This document shows positions 36,046 to 45,021 of a stretch of 64,000 bases of DNA, piece after piece. The translations under genes were made by a program, and so were the position numbers. The stretch's first letter is position 1. The number at the start of each line of letters is the position of its first letter. The DNA is taken from assembly GCF_052116145.1 (NCBI RefSeq), contig NZ_JBQKLQ010000002.1, positions 1-64,000 on the forward strand, read 5' to 3'. Origin of the DNA: Fundicoccus sp052116145. GTDB lineage: Bacteria; Bacillota; Bacilli; Lactobacillales; Aerococcaceae. Below the pieces are notes generated by a model. It was not told the DNA's origin, searched no databases, and saw only the letters and a list, made by a program, of their open reading frames with translations.

Positions 36046-36558
36046 ATGAATCATTTTGACATGACTGAAGAATTCCATCATATCTTTGACCCAACGATTC
36101 CTGCCGAGCCGACTGCTTTTGATTCCAAGAAAACGCTGGATCGCGCGGCTTTTAAAATTGAGGAAATCGTTGAATTTGCCTACAGTGTCAGCGACAATAA
36201 TCCCGCAACATTTGACCAAGCCATCGACAGCTTGCACGCTGCCATCGATACCGCCAAAGCCAAGATTCTTTCCAAAGAGCACATTGTGACCGACCCTTTA
36301 ATCGACCAAGTCGACGCTTTGAGCGATTTATTGTACTTCACTTATGGTTCCTTTTCTTTATTAGGGGTTAATCCTGGTCCGATAATGAACATTATCCACG
36401 AAGCCAACATGGGCAAGCTGTTTCCTGACGGTCAGCCTCATTACCATCCGGTTACACATAAAGTCTTGAAACCTGATAATTGGGAGCATGACTATGCGCC
36501 CGAGGAGAAAATAAAGCAAGAAATTCAGCGCCAAACAAGAGAAGGTAAATTTGAATAG
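36046..36558 (+). CDS. MazG/PRA-PH-like NTP pyrophosphohydrolase, intact copy
   Basis: This 170-residue all-alpha protein has the metal-binding pattern of the MazG/HisE superfamily: E39-E40-x2-E43 (KIEEIVEF) and D90-x3-D94 (DALSDLLYF). The C-terminal part (ANMGKLFPDG, HKVLKP, WEHDYAPEEKI) is conserved with the other copies. It probably hydrolyses nucleoside or ribosyl triphosphate-type substrates; the substrate is unknown. It is a single gene on the plus strand between minus-strand operons, with its own promoter and terminator. Related copies: 31117, 48889, 59549, 62826. Confidence 0.78.
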   Translation: MNHFDMTEEFHHIFDPTIPAEPTAFDSKKTLDRAAFKIEEIVEFAYSVSDNNPATFDQAIDSLHAAIDTAKAKILSKEHIVTDPLIDQVDALSDLLYFTYGSFSLLGVNPGPIMNIIHEANMGKLFPDGQPHYHPVTHKVLKPDNWEHDYAPEEKIKQEIQRQTREGKFE

Positions 36559-36617
36559 GATTTCTTGTTAATATATGGTTTAAATTAAATTCGTGGTTTG
36601 ATTCTTTAACACTAATA

Positions 36618-36668
36618 AACCAGTCCTTCATTCAAGCAAAAGACGCTTGTTTAGGGACTGGTTCTTTC
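36618..36668 (+). terminator. Terminator of hydrolase copy at 36046
   Basis: Outer stem AACCAGTCC / GGACTGGTT with inner CAAGC / GCTTG, then TCTTTC. A degenerate version of the same sequence follows the copy at 59549 (around 60115-60170), so gene and terminator were duplicated together. Confidence 0.7.
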
Positions 36669-36737
36669 GATTATAAGTTAACACCCGCACTGTCGTTGTT
36701 ACAAATTTTATCTAATTTTCTGCTAGAGTATTTCGGG

Positions 36738-36920
36738 TCATTTTTTGACTCGTTTTTTATTTAATTTGGGGTGGTAATGTCTAATTAAAGCTTCTTCTAG
36801 TTCAATGCGACCAATGCGCACCGGAAACTGAGTGAAGTGATACTCCGCTATAAAGTCATTAATCACAATTTCTTCGGCTGGCTCTAAGAGAGAAATAGCC
36901 AGCAAGTTATCACTTACTGA
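36738..36920 (-). pseudogene. Short C-terminal gene relic
   Basis: An open stretch of 60 codons without a start: NLLAISLLEPAEEIVINDFI, then a segment with RIGRIELEEALIRHYHPKLN and a basic end, closed by TGA. The end vaguely resembles GIY-YIG-type C-termini (a helix then HPKLN), but this is weak. Probably the tail of a lost gene next to the acetoin operon. Confidence 0.35.
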
Positions 36921-36938
36921 CTATTGAGAGGACTGTGT

Positions 36939-38198
36939 TTATAGAATGAGCTTGTATGGATTGTTGAGTAAGTCTGAGAGTGTCTCTAGGAATTTGGCTG
37001 CCGGAGCCCCATCGATGATTTGATGATCATAGGTCAGACTGAGTGGTAGTTGCTTGCGAGTCACTACGTCGCCGTCACTATCTAATACTAATTCATCCAT
37101 TAGGGTGCCGACACCTAGAATCGCTACTTCAGGCAAGTTGATAATTGGTGTGAAGTATTCGATATTTGAGCCACCCAAGTTTGTAATCGTAAAGGTTGAC
37201 CCTGAGTAGAGGTTACCAGCCAGCGTACCTTGGCGAGCTTGCGAAGCCACATCTGTAATCGTTTGGCCTAAGCGAGCAAGTGATAGCTTGTCGGCATCCA
37301 TTACGACTGGAACCACTAGGCCATTTTCTACGTCAGTCGCCATTCCGATATGGACGGCTTCTTGGACTTCATGAACACCATTGTGATACCAAGCATTGAG
37401 ACTTGGATGTTCTTTAAGTGCCAATATAACCGCTTTTGTCACCAATGTATTGATCGAAATTTCACCTTTAGTTAATGGTTCGCCAACTTGTGCTTTAATT
37501 TCTTGGCGGAAGGTCATGAGGCGAGTCACATCTACTTTTCTCTGGTTCGTAACTTGTGCGGTTGTTTGGACACTACGCATCATTCGTTGGGCAATTGTCT
37601 TACGCATACCGCTTAAGCCTTCTCCCCAAGCAGCAGCATCAACGCTTTGAGAAACTGGACTGCTTGCTTGTACGGCTGGGCTCGGTACATAGCGTTCAAT
37701 ATCTAATCGTGTAATTCGCTGATTGCCACCAGTACCGTTTACATCGCTTAAATCAATGCCACGTTCACTAGCCATTTTACGAGCTAAAGGTGTCGCAAAG
37801 ATTCTTTCACCTTCAGGTCTTGGTGTACCTGTAGTAGATACGTTGGTTGAAGGACCGCTTGCTCCAGTTGATGCCTCTCCCGTTTCTTGCGCGGCCTCAG
37901 AACCAGTACCCTCACCAACGTCAGTACCAGTTTCAGCAGCTTCATCTTCTATGCTCTCGCCAGCTTCACCGATAATTAGCATGGCCTCTTTAATCGGAAG
38001 GACGTCGCCTTCTTTAGCGAATAATTTCAAGACGACCCCATCAACTGGTGATTCAACAGGTCCAGTTAATTTTTCAGAGCCGATGTCTGCAACGACATCT
38101 CCTTTATTGACAGTATCACCGACTTGAACATACCAACTTTCGATACTACCTTCTGTCATTGTTAAACCTAACGTGGGCATTACAATTGTTGTTGCCAT
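36939..38198 (-). CDS. acoC: Acetoin dehydrogenase E2 (dihydrolipoamide acetyltransferase)
   Basis: This 419-residue E2 has one lipoyl domain (1-76) with GSEKLTGPVESP, the SEKL variant typical of acetoin rather than pyruvate systems. A flexible Glu/Thr/Gly linker follows, then a peripheral-subunit-binding domain (RIFATPLARKMASERGIDL) and the catalytic domain. The catalytic motif is DHQIIDG, with Gln in place of the usual Arg; the His and Asp are kept. It moves the acetyl group from E1 to CoA. Last gene of the clpB-aco operon, 12 bp after acoB. Confidence 0.92.
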   Translation of the reverse strand: MATTIVMPTLGLTMTEGSIESWYVQVGDTVNKGDVVADIGSEKLTGPVESPVDGVVLKLFAKEGDVLPIKEAMLIIGEAGESIEDEAAETGTDVGEGTGSEAAQETGEASTGASGPSTNVSTTGTPRPEGERIFATPLARKMASERGIDLSDVNGTGGNQRITRLDIERYVPSPAVQASSPVSQSVDAAAWGEGLSGMRKTIAQRMMRSVQTTAQVTNQRKVDVTRLMTFRQEIKAQVGEPLTKGEISINTLVTKAVILALKEHPSLNAWYHNGVHEVQEAVHIGMATDVENGLVVPVVMDADKLSLARLGQTITDVASQARQGTLAGNLYSGSTFTITNLGGSNIEYFTPIINLPEVAILGVGTLMDELVLDSDGDVVTRKQLPLSLTYDHQIIDGAPAAKFLETLSDLLNNPYKLIL

Positions 38199-38210
38199 TT
38201 ACATCACCTC

Positions 38211-39248
38211 CTATGCTTTAACTTTGAGATCGTCGATTAATTCTGCCGCTTCGGTGAGGACTTTTTCAGCATTTGGTAAATAAAGTGCTTCTAAACTCGC
38301 TGCAAACGGAGCTGGCGTATTCGGAGCACAAATAGTTCTGATCGGTCCATCCAAATAGTCGAATGCCTTTTGGCCGACAACTGAAGCAATATCCGTCGCT
38401 ACGTTATTGTGAGGGTTGGCTTCATCAATGACAATTAATCGATGTGTCTTTTTCACTGATTCCAAAACAGTTTCTTCATCCCAAGGAGCAACTGTTCTTA
38501 AGTCAATGACTTCAACGGATACGCCATCTTTTTCTAGCGTCTCAGCTACCTCTAAAGCAACATATAGCATTTTACCAATCGTAACAATCGTTAAGTCGCT
38601 ACCTTCACGCACTACATTGGCTTTCCCAATTTCAATCGTGTAGTATTCCTCGGGCACTTCACCTTTGAGGCCATAAAGTGTTTTATCTTCAAAGTAAACG
38701 ACCGTGTTATTATCCTCGATGGAAGCTAACAATAATCCTTTGGCATCATAGGCTGTGGCTGGTACGACCACTTTAATTCCTGGGATTGAACCAATCATGC
38801 CATAGTATGAGCCTGAATGTTGTGCGGCAGCTGAAGCTCCTGCACCGTGACAAGTCCGCACAGTCATTGGAATGGTAGCTTTTCCTCCAAACATATAGCG
38901 CATTTTTGAGGCTTGACCGAGTAATGAGTCGAAAGCAAAACCAATAAAGTCGTTAAACATTAACTCTGGGACTGGTCGTAGTCCTGTCGCAGCCATGCCG
39001 ACTGAAGCTCCCATATAGCCCATTTCTGATAATGGCGTATCAATCACACGGTCAAGGCCATGTTTTGGTCCCAAACCTTTTGTCACACCAAATACTCCAC
39101 CCCAAGCATCTTCGTTTTGTTCCTCTAAGTGACCGATGTCGCGTCCACCAGCAATATCTTCTCCTAAGAGGATAACATTTTCATCTTTTTCCATTGCTTG
39201 ATCTAAGGCTTCATTAATAGCACCCATAAAATTTAATTTTCTAGTCAT
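38211..39248 (-). CDS. acoB: Acetoin dehydrogenase E1 beta subunit
   Basis: This 345-residue transketolase-like beta subunit pairs with E1 alpha to cleave acetoin using thiamine diphosphate, giving acetaldehyde and an acetyl group for E2. Visible marks are NVILLGEDIAGG, GLRPVPELMFNDFIGFA, YFEDKTLYGLKGEVPEEYYT (acetoin/branched type) and DLRTVAPWDEETV. Normal length. The ATG lies 26 bp after acoA. Confidence 0.93.
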   Translation of the reverse strand: MTRKLNFMGAINEALDQAMEKDENVILLGEDIAGGRDIGHLEEQNEDAWGGVFGVTKGLGPKHGLDRVIDTPLSEMGYMGASVGMAATGLRPVPELMFNDFIGFAFDSLLGQASKMRYMFGGKATIPMTVRTCHGAGASAAAQHSGSYYGMIGSIPGIKVVVPATAYDAKGLLLASIEDNNTVVYFEDKTLYGLKGEVPEEYYTIEIGKANVVREGSDLTIVTIGKMLYVALEVAETLEKDGVSVEVIDLRTVAPWDEETVLESVKKTHRLIVIDEANPHNNVATDIASVVGQKAFDYLDGPIRTICAPNTPAPFAASLEALYLPNAEKVLTEAAELIDDLKVKA

Positions 39249-39274
39249 GATTTTTTCTCCTTTCAGTTTTGTGA

Positions 39275-40345
39275 TTAGTCAGCAAAAATATCTTCATACA
39301 ATGCTTCTGGACTTGGTTCAGGGCTTGTTTTTGCAAACTCAACGGCAACTTCAATATCTGCTTCTGACTGCGCACGAATCTCATCTAATTCTTCTTCGCT
39401 TAACAAACCATGTTCAATGGCATATTCTCTGAACACATCCAATGGATCGCTGTCAGCTAAGTTTTTTTCTAGGCCCTCTTCTTTATTTTTATATTTCTGC
39501 TCGTCCCCTTCAAAGTGACCATAATTACGATAAGTCACACATTCAATTAGGGCAGGACCTTCCCCGCGACGGGCACGTTCAATATATTCGGCAGATACTT
39601 CATAAACGGCCATTAAGTCTTTACCGTCTACACGCACACCTGGCATATCATATGCTTGTGCTCTTTCAGCAATCGTGTCAGAAGCTGAGGCATACCACTG
39701 TGGGGTTGATTCAGCAAAAAAGTTATTTTCACAAACAAAGATGATAGGCAGTTTCCAGATAGACGCCATGTTTAGACATTCGTGGAATAAGCCCTCATTT
39801 GATGCACCATCACCAAAGAAACACACTGCAACGTTATCTTCTTTTTTGTATTTGATCTTCATTCCGGCACCTGTTGCTAAACCAAAGCCTGCACCGACCA
39901 TCCCATTCGCACCGAGAATACCTTTATCAACATCCGCGATATGCATGGAACCACCTTTACCTTTGTTAAGTCCAGTGGCTTTTCCGAAAATTTCTGCCAT
40001 CATTCCATTTAAATCGCCACCTTTAGCAATACAATGCCCATGCCCACGGTGAGTAGACGTGATATAGTCGTCATCAGTTAAGTGCGCGCAAATTCCTGTT
40101 GCGATGGCTTCTTCACCGGCATACAAGTGGACGAAACCTGGAATTAACCCTTGAGAGAAGAAACGTTTGACGTTATCCTCAAAATTTCGAATATCTTCCA
40201 TTGTTTTATACATGTCCTTCGCCTTATCTACTGTGACTGACTCGGCAGCTGCTTTCGTAGACGTTTGAATCTGTAAATTGACTAGTTCTTTGACGGCTGT
40301 TTCACTGCGACCTTCTAACTGTGGAATTGCTTTTTCTCTAACCAT
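39275..40345 (-). CDS. acoA: Acetoin dehydrogenase E1 alpha subunit
   Basis: This 356-residue alpha subunit shows the thiamine diphosphate motif GDGASNEGLFHECLNMA to ENN, and HLYAGEEAIATGI, THRGHGHCIAKG and NKGKGGSMHIAD typical of acetoin/pyruvate E1 alpha. The N-terminus carries about 40 extra residues before the core. The combination with the SEKL-type E2 and an AcoR-type activator upstream favours acetoin over pyruvate as substrate. 14 bp separate it from the lipoamide dehydrogenase gene. Confidence 0.92.
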   Translation of the reverse strand: MVREKAIPQLEGRSETAVKELVNLQIQTSTKAAAESVTVDKAKDMYKTMEDIRNFEDNVKRFFSQGLIPGFVHLYAGEEAIATGICAHLTDDDYITSTHRGHGHCIAKGGDLNGMMAEIFGKATGLNKGKGGSMHIADVDKGILGANGMVGAGFGLATGAGMKIKYKKEDNVAVCFFGDGASNEGLFHECLNMASIWKLPIIFVCENNFFAESTPQWYASASDTIAERAQAYDMPGVRVDGKDLMAVYEVSAEYIERARRGEGPALIECVTYRNYGHFEGDEQKYKNKEEGLEKNLADSDPLDVFREYAIEHGLLSEEELDEIRAQSEADIEVAVEFAKTSPEPSPEALYEDIFAD

Positions 40346-40359
40346 AATGTTTTTCCTCC

Positions 40360-41703
40360 TTAAATTTTTCTAACTACGGCTTTGGCAACATCTTGTAACA
40401 GTTCTGATACGGTAGGATGAGAGAAAACAGTTGCTGCTAACTCATGCACCGTTCCTTCAGCCTCACATAAGGTGAGGATTTGATGTAAGATCTCTGTTGC
40501 TTCTGGTCCACAAATGACTGCGCCTAAAATTTCTCCGTAACGACGATCAACCACTAACTTTATGAATCCTTCGGTTTGATCCACAGCAATTGCCCGCCCA
40601 TTAAAGGCGAATGGCTTTTGTTCGACCACTAGGTCGTAACCTGCTGCTTTAGCGTCCGCTTCACTCAAGCCAAAACTTGCGACTTCAGGACTAGTAAAGA
40701 GCGAACGTGGCACTTGGCGATCTCGAACTGGCCTTTCTTTTTGACCAACAATCGCTTTAACAGCTTTGATGCCCTCGGCACTGGCAGCGTGCGCTAATGT
40801 ATAGCCACCAATCAAATCACCAATTGCATAGACATGAGGCTGTGACGTTTGATAATAATCGTCAACTTTAGGCCAACGCTTATGTTCATCAAATTCCAGT
40901 TGCATATCCTGTGCCAAGGCAACATTTGGACGACGACCAGTTGCCACTAACAATTGATCAAAAGGATACTTTTGACCCCCTTCTAATTCGACGGCATCTG
41001 GATGAACATGCTTGATTTTCGCCTGTGTTTCCAATGTCATAGTCTTCGATAGCGATTGTTTAATAATTTTTCTTGCCGCTTCATCCTCGGTCAATAGAAT
41101 ATCTGGGGCCACTTCTAAAATCGTGACTTGCGAGCCAATCGCCTCAAGTGCAAAGGCAAGTTCAACGGCAATCACACCCCCACCTATAATCACTAACTGC
41201 CTCGGTAAGTCATTAAGTTCAAAAATCGTATCTGTCGTTAAATACTCAACTTCTGCCAGCCCAGGAATTTCTGGGACAAACGGACGGCTTCCAGTTGCTA
41301 AAATGACATCGGTGGCTGTGATGGTTTGATCATTTACTTTGAAAGTATTGGGTGAAATAGACGCCGCTTCCCCATTAATAAAATGAATATCTAGCGATTT
41401 AAACGTTGCATGAATCCCTCCTTGCAAGCTAGAGACTACCTTATCTTTCCTATTTTTGAGTTTGGCGTAGTCGACCCCCTTAAAAGCCACATCCATTCCG
41501 TGACCTTGCGCTTTCTTTAAACTATGGACCCAATGGGCGTGTTCCAAATAAGCTTTACTTGGGATACAGCCAACATTTAAACAGGTCCCACCAATCGCTT
41601 GGCGTTCGATCACCGCAACACTTTTTCCATGGCGCGCCGCCTCTTCAGCTGCAATATAGCCCCCAGGCCCAGCACCAATAACTAAAACATCAAAATGATT
41701 CAC
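40360..41703 (-). CDS. acoL: Dihydrolipoamide dehydrogenase (E3)
   Basis: This 447-residue flavoprotein has the FAD loop VIGAGPGGYIAAEEAAR, the redox disulfide GGTCLNVGCIPSK, the NAD loop IGGGVIAVELA and a C-terminal dimer domain ending in the His-containing TVFSHPTVSELLQD. It reoxidises the E2 lipoyl group with NAD+. There is no extra lipoyl domain. It sits 123 bp after clpB without an obvious terminator between them. Confidence 0.94.
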   Translation of the reverse strand: MNHFDVLVIGAGPGGYIAAEEAARHGKSVAVIERQAIGGTCLNVGCIPSKAYLEHAHWVHSLKKAQGHGMDVAFKGVDYAKLKNRKDKVVSSLQGGIHATFKSLDIHFINGEAASISPNTFKVNDQTITATDVILATGSRPFVPEIPGLAEVEYLTTDTIFELNDLPRQLVIIGGGVIAVELAFALEAIGSQVTILEVAPDILLTEDEAARKIIKQSLSKTMTLETQAKIKHVHPDAVELEGGQKYPFDQLLVATGRRPNVALAQDMQLEFDEHKRWPKVDDYYQTSQPHVYAIGDLIGGYTLAHAASAEGIKAVKAIVGQKERPVRDRQVPRSLFTSPEVASFGLSEADAKAAGYDLVVEQKPFAFNGRAIAVDQTEGFIKLVVDRRYGEILGAVICGPEATEILHQILTLCEAEGTVHELAATVFSHPTVSELLQDVAKAVVRKI

Positions 41704-41826
41704 TTGCTTTGTTCTCCTCCCTTTTGTCTAGTCGAATGGGTAACAATCGATAATATATAGCTGCTTAACGGTTCTAATGGACTTTCTGCTTGTGTAATAA
41801 CCTCCTTATAGGGTTTAGTTTAAGTT

Positions 41827-44430
41827 TTAAGACTGTTTCGGTGTATAGCTAAATGTCAGTCGATCGTGATTTAATTGAACATGGGCCCAAGTATCCGACT
41901 GAATATCCTGACGAATCAATTCTTGGGCAAGTGGCGTTTCCAACTGCTCGATAATAAAACGTTGTAAAGGACGTGCCCCTAAGGTCGGATCATAGCCCTT
42001 ATCGGCAAGCCACCGCTTAGCTTCGGCTGAAACGACTAAATCAATGCGGTGACGCTTGAGTCGCTGGCCTAAATCTTGCAGCATCAGTTCCACGATATTG
42101 TACATATTGTTCAGAGTGAGCGGATTAAATAGCTGAATGCTGTCAATGCGATTGAGAAACTCCGGTCTAAAATGCTGCTTCAACTGCTCAAGAACGGCCG
42201 TTTTAGTCGCTTCAGTCACTTCATGGTTCGTTTCCAGACTTTCAAGCAACTGCAAAGAGCCAATATTACTCGTCATAATCAAAATAGTATTCTTAAAGTC
42301 GATGGTGCGACCTTTTGAATCAGTCAGCCGCCCTTCGTCCAAGACTTGTAGTAGAATATTAAAGACATCTGGATGCGCCTTCTCAATTTCATCCAATAAA
42401 ACAACTGAATAGAGTCGGTGACGAACGGCTTCTGTCAAGTGACCCCCTTCTTCATACCCCACATACCCCGGTGGTGAACCGACTAATTTAGCAACCGCGT
42501 GTTTCTCCATATACTCAGACATGTCTAGTCGAATCATCTCAAGTTCACTACCAAACAGAACGGCTGCTAAACTCTTAGCCAATTGAGTTTTCCCAACGCC
42601 GGTCGGCCCTAAGAATAAGAAGGAGCCAATCGGATGATTAGGATTTTGCACACCGGCACGAGAACGAATGATTGCTTGAGCCACTTTCTCTACCGGCTCA
42701 TCTTGGCCAATGACAGTCTCCTTGATAATTTCATCAAGCTTCAACAGCCTTTGTCTTTCATTAGCCATGACGCCTTGAACTTTGATGCCTGTTTGCCGCT
42801 CAACAACTTCCGCAATGTCCGCTTCTTCAACTTGATTGCGAATTAAAACGAGGGCTTCTGGCGTACTCTGTCGTCTTTCGGCTTCAATTGCAGCTATTTC
42901 TTGTTGGATGGCTGCTAAACTAATCTCAGTCAGTTCAACAAATTCTTCCAACTGTCCCATTCTGAGTGCCTCTTGGGCTTGCTTAAACTGAGCCGCTTGG
43001 TCTTCGGCTAACGTCTGCAGTTGCGATATCAGTGCCTGCTCCTTTTGCCATTGGTCTTGTTTTTCAACGAGTTCGTCTTTAAGCTGTTCGAGTGCTTGAC
43101 GACTTGCTACCGCTTCTGGCTTATCGGAGTGCGCTGAATCAGAGCGTTTGATTTGTTCAATCGTCAGACGAATAATCTCATCTTTAATTTGCTGGATTTG
43201 TTCTGGCAGACTTTTCATTTGAATTCGGCGGACAGCACTGGCTTCGTCCATCAGATCAATGGCTTTATCTGGCAGAAAGCGATCCGTAATATAGCGATTT
43301 GACAAGGTCACGGCAGCCTTTACAGCGGCTTCTGAAATTGTCACACCATGATAAAGTTCATAGCTTTCTTTGATACCACTTAGAATTTCAGTTGCTTCAT
43401 CGATGCCTGGTTCTGAGACGATAATTCTTTGGAAACGACGTTCGAGGGCTTTGTCTTTTTCAATATTCTCGCGATATTCGTCTTGCGTCGTTGCGCCGAT
43501 ACAACGAAGTTCGCCTCGTGCCAACATAGGTTTTAAGATATTGCCCGCATCCATCGAGCCTTCTGTCTTGCCGGCGCCAACAATCGTATGAATTTCATCA
43601 ATAAATAGAATGATTTTTCCTTTAGAATCGCGCACATCATTCAAGACGGCTTTCAATCGCTCTTCAAACTCTCCACGATATTTAGCCCCTGCAATTAATG
43701 AGCTCATGTCTAAATTATAGACTTCCTTATCAAGCAGGTTATCTGGTACTTGTGCTTGTTCAATCTTTTGTACCAGACCTTCAACAATCGCAGTTTTCCC
43801 AACACCGGGTAGCCCGATTAGGATGGCATTATTCTTGGTCTTACGCGAGAGCACGCGAATCACTTCTTCAATCTCACGGTGTCGACCAATAATTCGGTCA
43901 AGCTTGCCTTCACGATACTTTTTATTCAAATTTTCTGAATACTGGTCCAAGGCTTGATAGATGGACTCCTGATTGGTTTGGGTCGCTCTTTTGCCTTTAC
44001 GGTTTTTAGTCAGTTGAGTTAATAAACGCTCATAATCAACTTGATTCGTCGTGAGGTAGACCGTGATCGGGTTATAACTTTGCTTCATAATAGCCAGCAG
44101 CAAGTGTTCCGTACTGCAAACTTCATCTCGTAATTTGTTGGCTTCCTCTTGAGCTTGCTCAAGCAAGCGATCATAGCGCGGCGTGTTTTGTTGCGCGTGT
44201 TGGATCTCTTTGGAGCGACTGACAGGTAATTTCTCAAGCTCCTTCTGAATGACTTGTATAAATTCGTTGATATCTAACTCAAAGGACTCATAGAAATCTA
44301 GCGCATAGTGTTGAGGCTGTAGTAAAACGTTCCATAAATGAGGAATGTCTACTTGAATTTGCTGATTTTCTTGGGCGAGTTCCTTGGCTTTGGCTAATGC
44401 GTCTTGGACTTGGTTTGTATAAACTGTCAT
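41827..44430 (-). CDS. clpB: ClpB-type disaggregase ATPase heading the acetoin operon
   Basis: This 867-residue Hsp100 protein has an N-domain (1-145), AAA+ domain 1 with Walker A GLPGVGKT (206-213), a long coiled-coil M domain (about 400-530, typical of ClpB) and AAA+ domain 2 with GPTGVGKTQLAKSLA. No ClpP-docking IGF/L loop is obvious, so it should disaggregate, not degrade. AGGAGGAG precedes the ATG. Instead of heat-shock sites, a sigma-54 promoter lies 144 bp upstream and the aco genes follow on the same strand. It may be a dedicated chaperone for the large dehydrogenase complex (inference). Confidence 0.92.
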   Translation of the reverse strand: MTVYTNQVQDALAKAKELAQENQQIQVDIPHLWNVLLQPQHYALDFYESFELDINEFIQVIQKELEKLPVSRSKEIQHAQQNTPRYDRLLEQAQEEANKLRDEVCSTEHLLLAIMKQSYNPITVYLTTNQVDYERLLTQLTKNRKGKRATQTNQESIYQALDQYSENLNKKYREGKLDRIIGRHREIEEVIRVLSRKTKNNAILIGLPGVGKTAIVEGLVQKIEQAQVPDNLLDKEVYNLDMSSLIAGAKYRGEFEERLKAVLNDVRDSKGKIILFIDEIHTIVGAGKTEGSMDAGNILKPMLARGELRCIGATTQDEYRENIEKDKALERRFQRIIVSEPGIDEATEILSGIKESYELYHGVTISEAAVKAAVTLSNRYITDRFLPDKAIDLMDEASAVRRIQMKSLPEQIQQIKDEIIRLTIEQIKRSDSAHSDKPEAVASRQALEQLKDELVEKQDQWQKEQALISQLQTLAEDQAAQFKQAQEALRMGQLEEFVELTEISLAAIQQEIAAIEAERRQSTPEALVLIRNQVEEADIAEVVERQTGIKVQGVMANERQRLLKLDEIIKETVIGQDEPVEKVAQAIIRSRAGVQNPNHPIGSFLFLGPTGVGKTQLAKSLAAVLFGSELEMIRLDMSEYMEKHAVAKLVGSPPGYVGYEEGGHLTEAVRHRLYSVVLLDEIEKAHPDVFNILLQVLDEGRLTDSKGRTIDFKNTILIMTSNIGSLQLLESLETNHEVTEATKTAVLEQLKQHFRPEFLNRIDSIQLFNPLTLNNMYNIVELMLQDLGQRLKRHRIDLVVSAEAKRWLADKGYDPTLGARPLQRFIIEQLETPLAQELIRQDIQSDTWAHVQLNHDRLTFSYTPKQS

Positions 44431-44573
44431 TCAAGTGCTCCTCCTTTGATAGCGGTATCAATTTGTGATAGCTCATTTGCTAGGTCACGACACACCTATT
44501 GACCGATTGGACAATAAGTAAGTATTGGATGAATCTGGTAATCCATTGTCGTTACCGTCTACTAAAGTTAGAA

Positions 44574-44589
44574 GCAAGAAGCGTGCCAA
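44574..44589 (-). promoter_or_regulatory. Sigma-54 (-24/-12) promoter of the clpB-aco operon
   Basis: The minus strand reads TTGGCACGCTTCTTGC, near-perfect against TGGCACG-N4-TTGC with correct GG/GC spacing. The start would be near 44562, about 130 bases before clpB. RpoN and an AcoR-type activator are both encoded within 4.2 kb upstream. An imperfect dyad GTTAC (44684) / GTAAC (44705), about 120 bp upstream, might bind AcoR. Confidence 0.85.
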
Positions 44590-44973
44590 TTATCAAAAAG
44601 CTTGTCTAGACGTATTGTGTAGTGTTGAACAAGCTGGTTCTGTTTCATTATGCAACATTTTGTCACATTTAGGTTTACACTCTGTTACACCTCGATACAT
44701 TTTGGTAACTGATTTTGAAGATGCGGCTGGATTTTTTAGTGGGTTTGATGTTAGTGAGGAAGCGGATGAAGTAAAGGGTGGCTGCAGTGAAATACTAGCT
44801 AGTGTCCGGTGAAGAGCAATGGCTGGTCAATAGCTTGGCCGGTTTATTGATAATCTAGTTTTAATGGTCAGGCTTAGGTGGGGAGCAAATTGCTTTGCCA
44901 ACCTTACTGGCTTCCACTAAATCACGCCTCGCTGACTGCTTATTAGGCTATAAAAATAGTTGCACCCAAAAAA

Positions 44974-45001
44974 TCCGCTCAGCGGCTTGCGGCTGAGCGG
45001 A
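44974..45001 (-). terminator. Terminator of acoR
   Basis: Perfect 10-bp stem TCCGCTCAGC / GCTGAGCGGA followed by a T-run on the minus strand, 20 bp after the acoR stop. It separates acoR from the sigma-54 promoter; 44590-44973 contains no convincing gene. Confidence 0.92.
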
Positions 45002-45021
45002 CGTCTTATTCTAGTATTAAA

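Noticed and set aside
44440..44520. CtsR-like heat-shock operator before clpB (GGTCA half-sites)
   Set aside because: Only one half-site resembles the CtsR heptad and the second does not fit; too weak to annotate.
44525..44812. 95-codon plus-strand open frame between acoR and clpB
   Set aside because: No ribosome site, no family resemblance, and it overlaps the sigma-54 promoter on the other strand.
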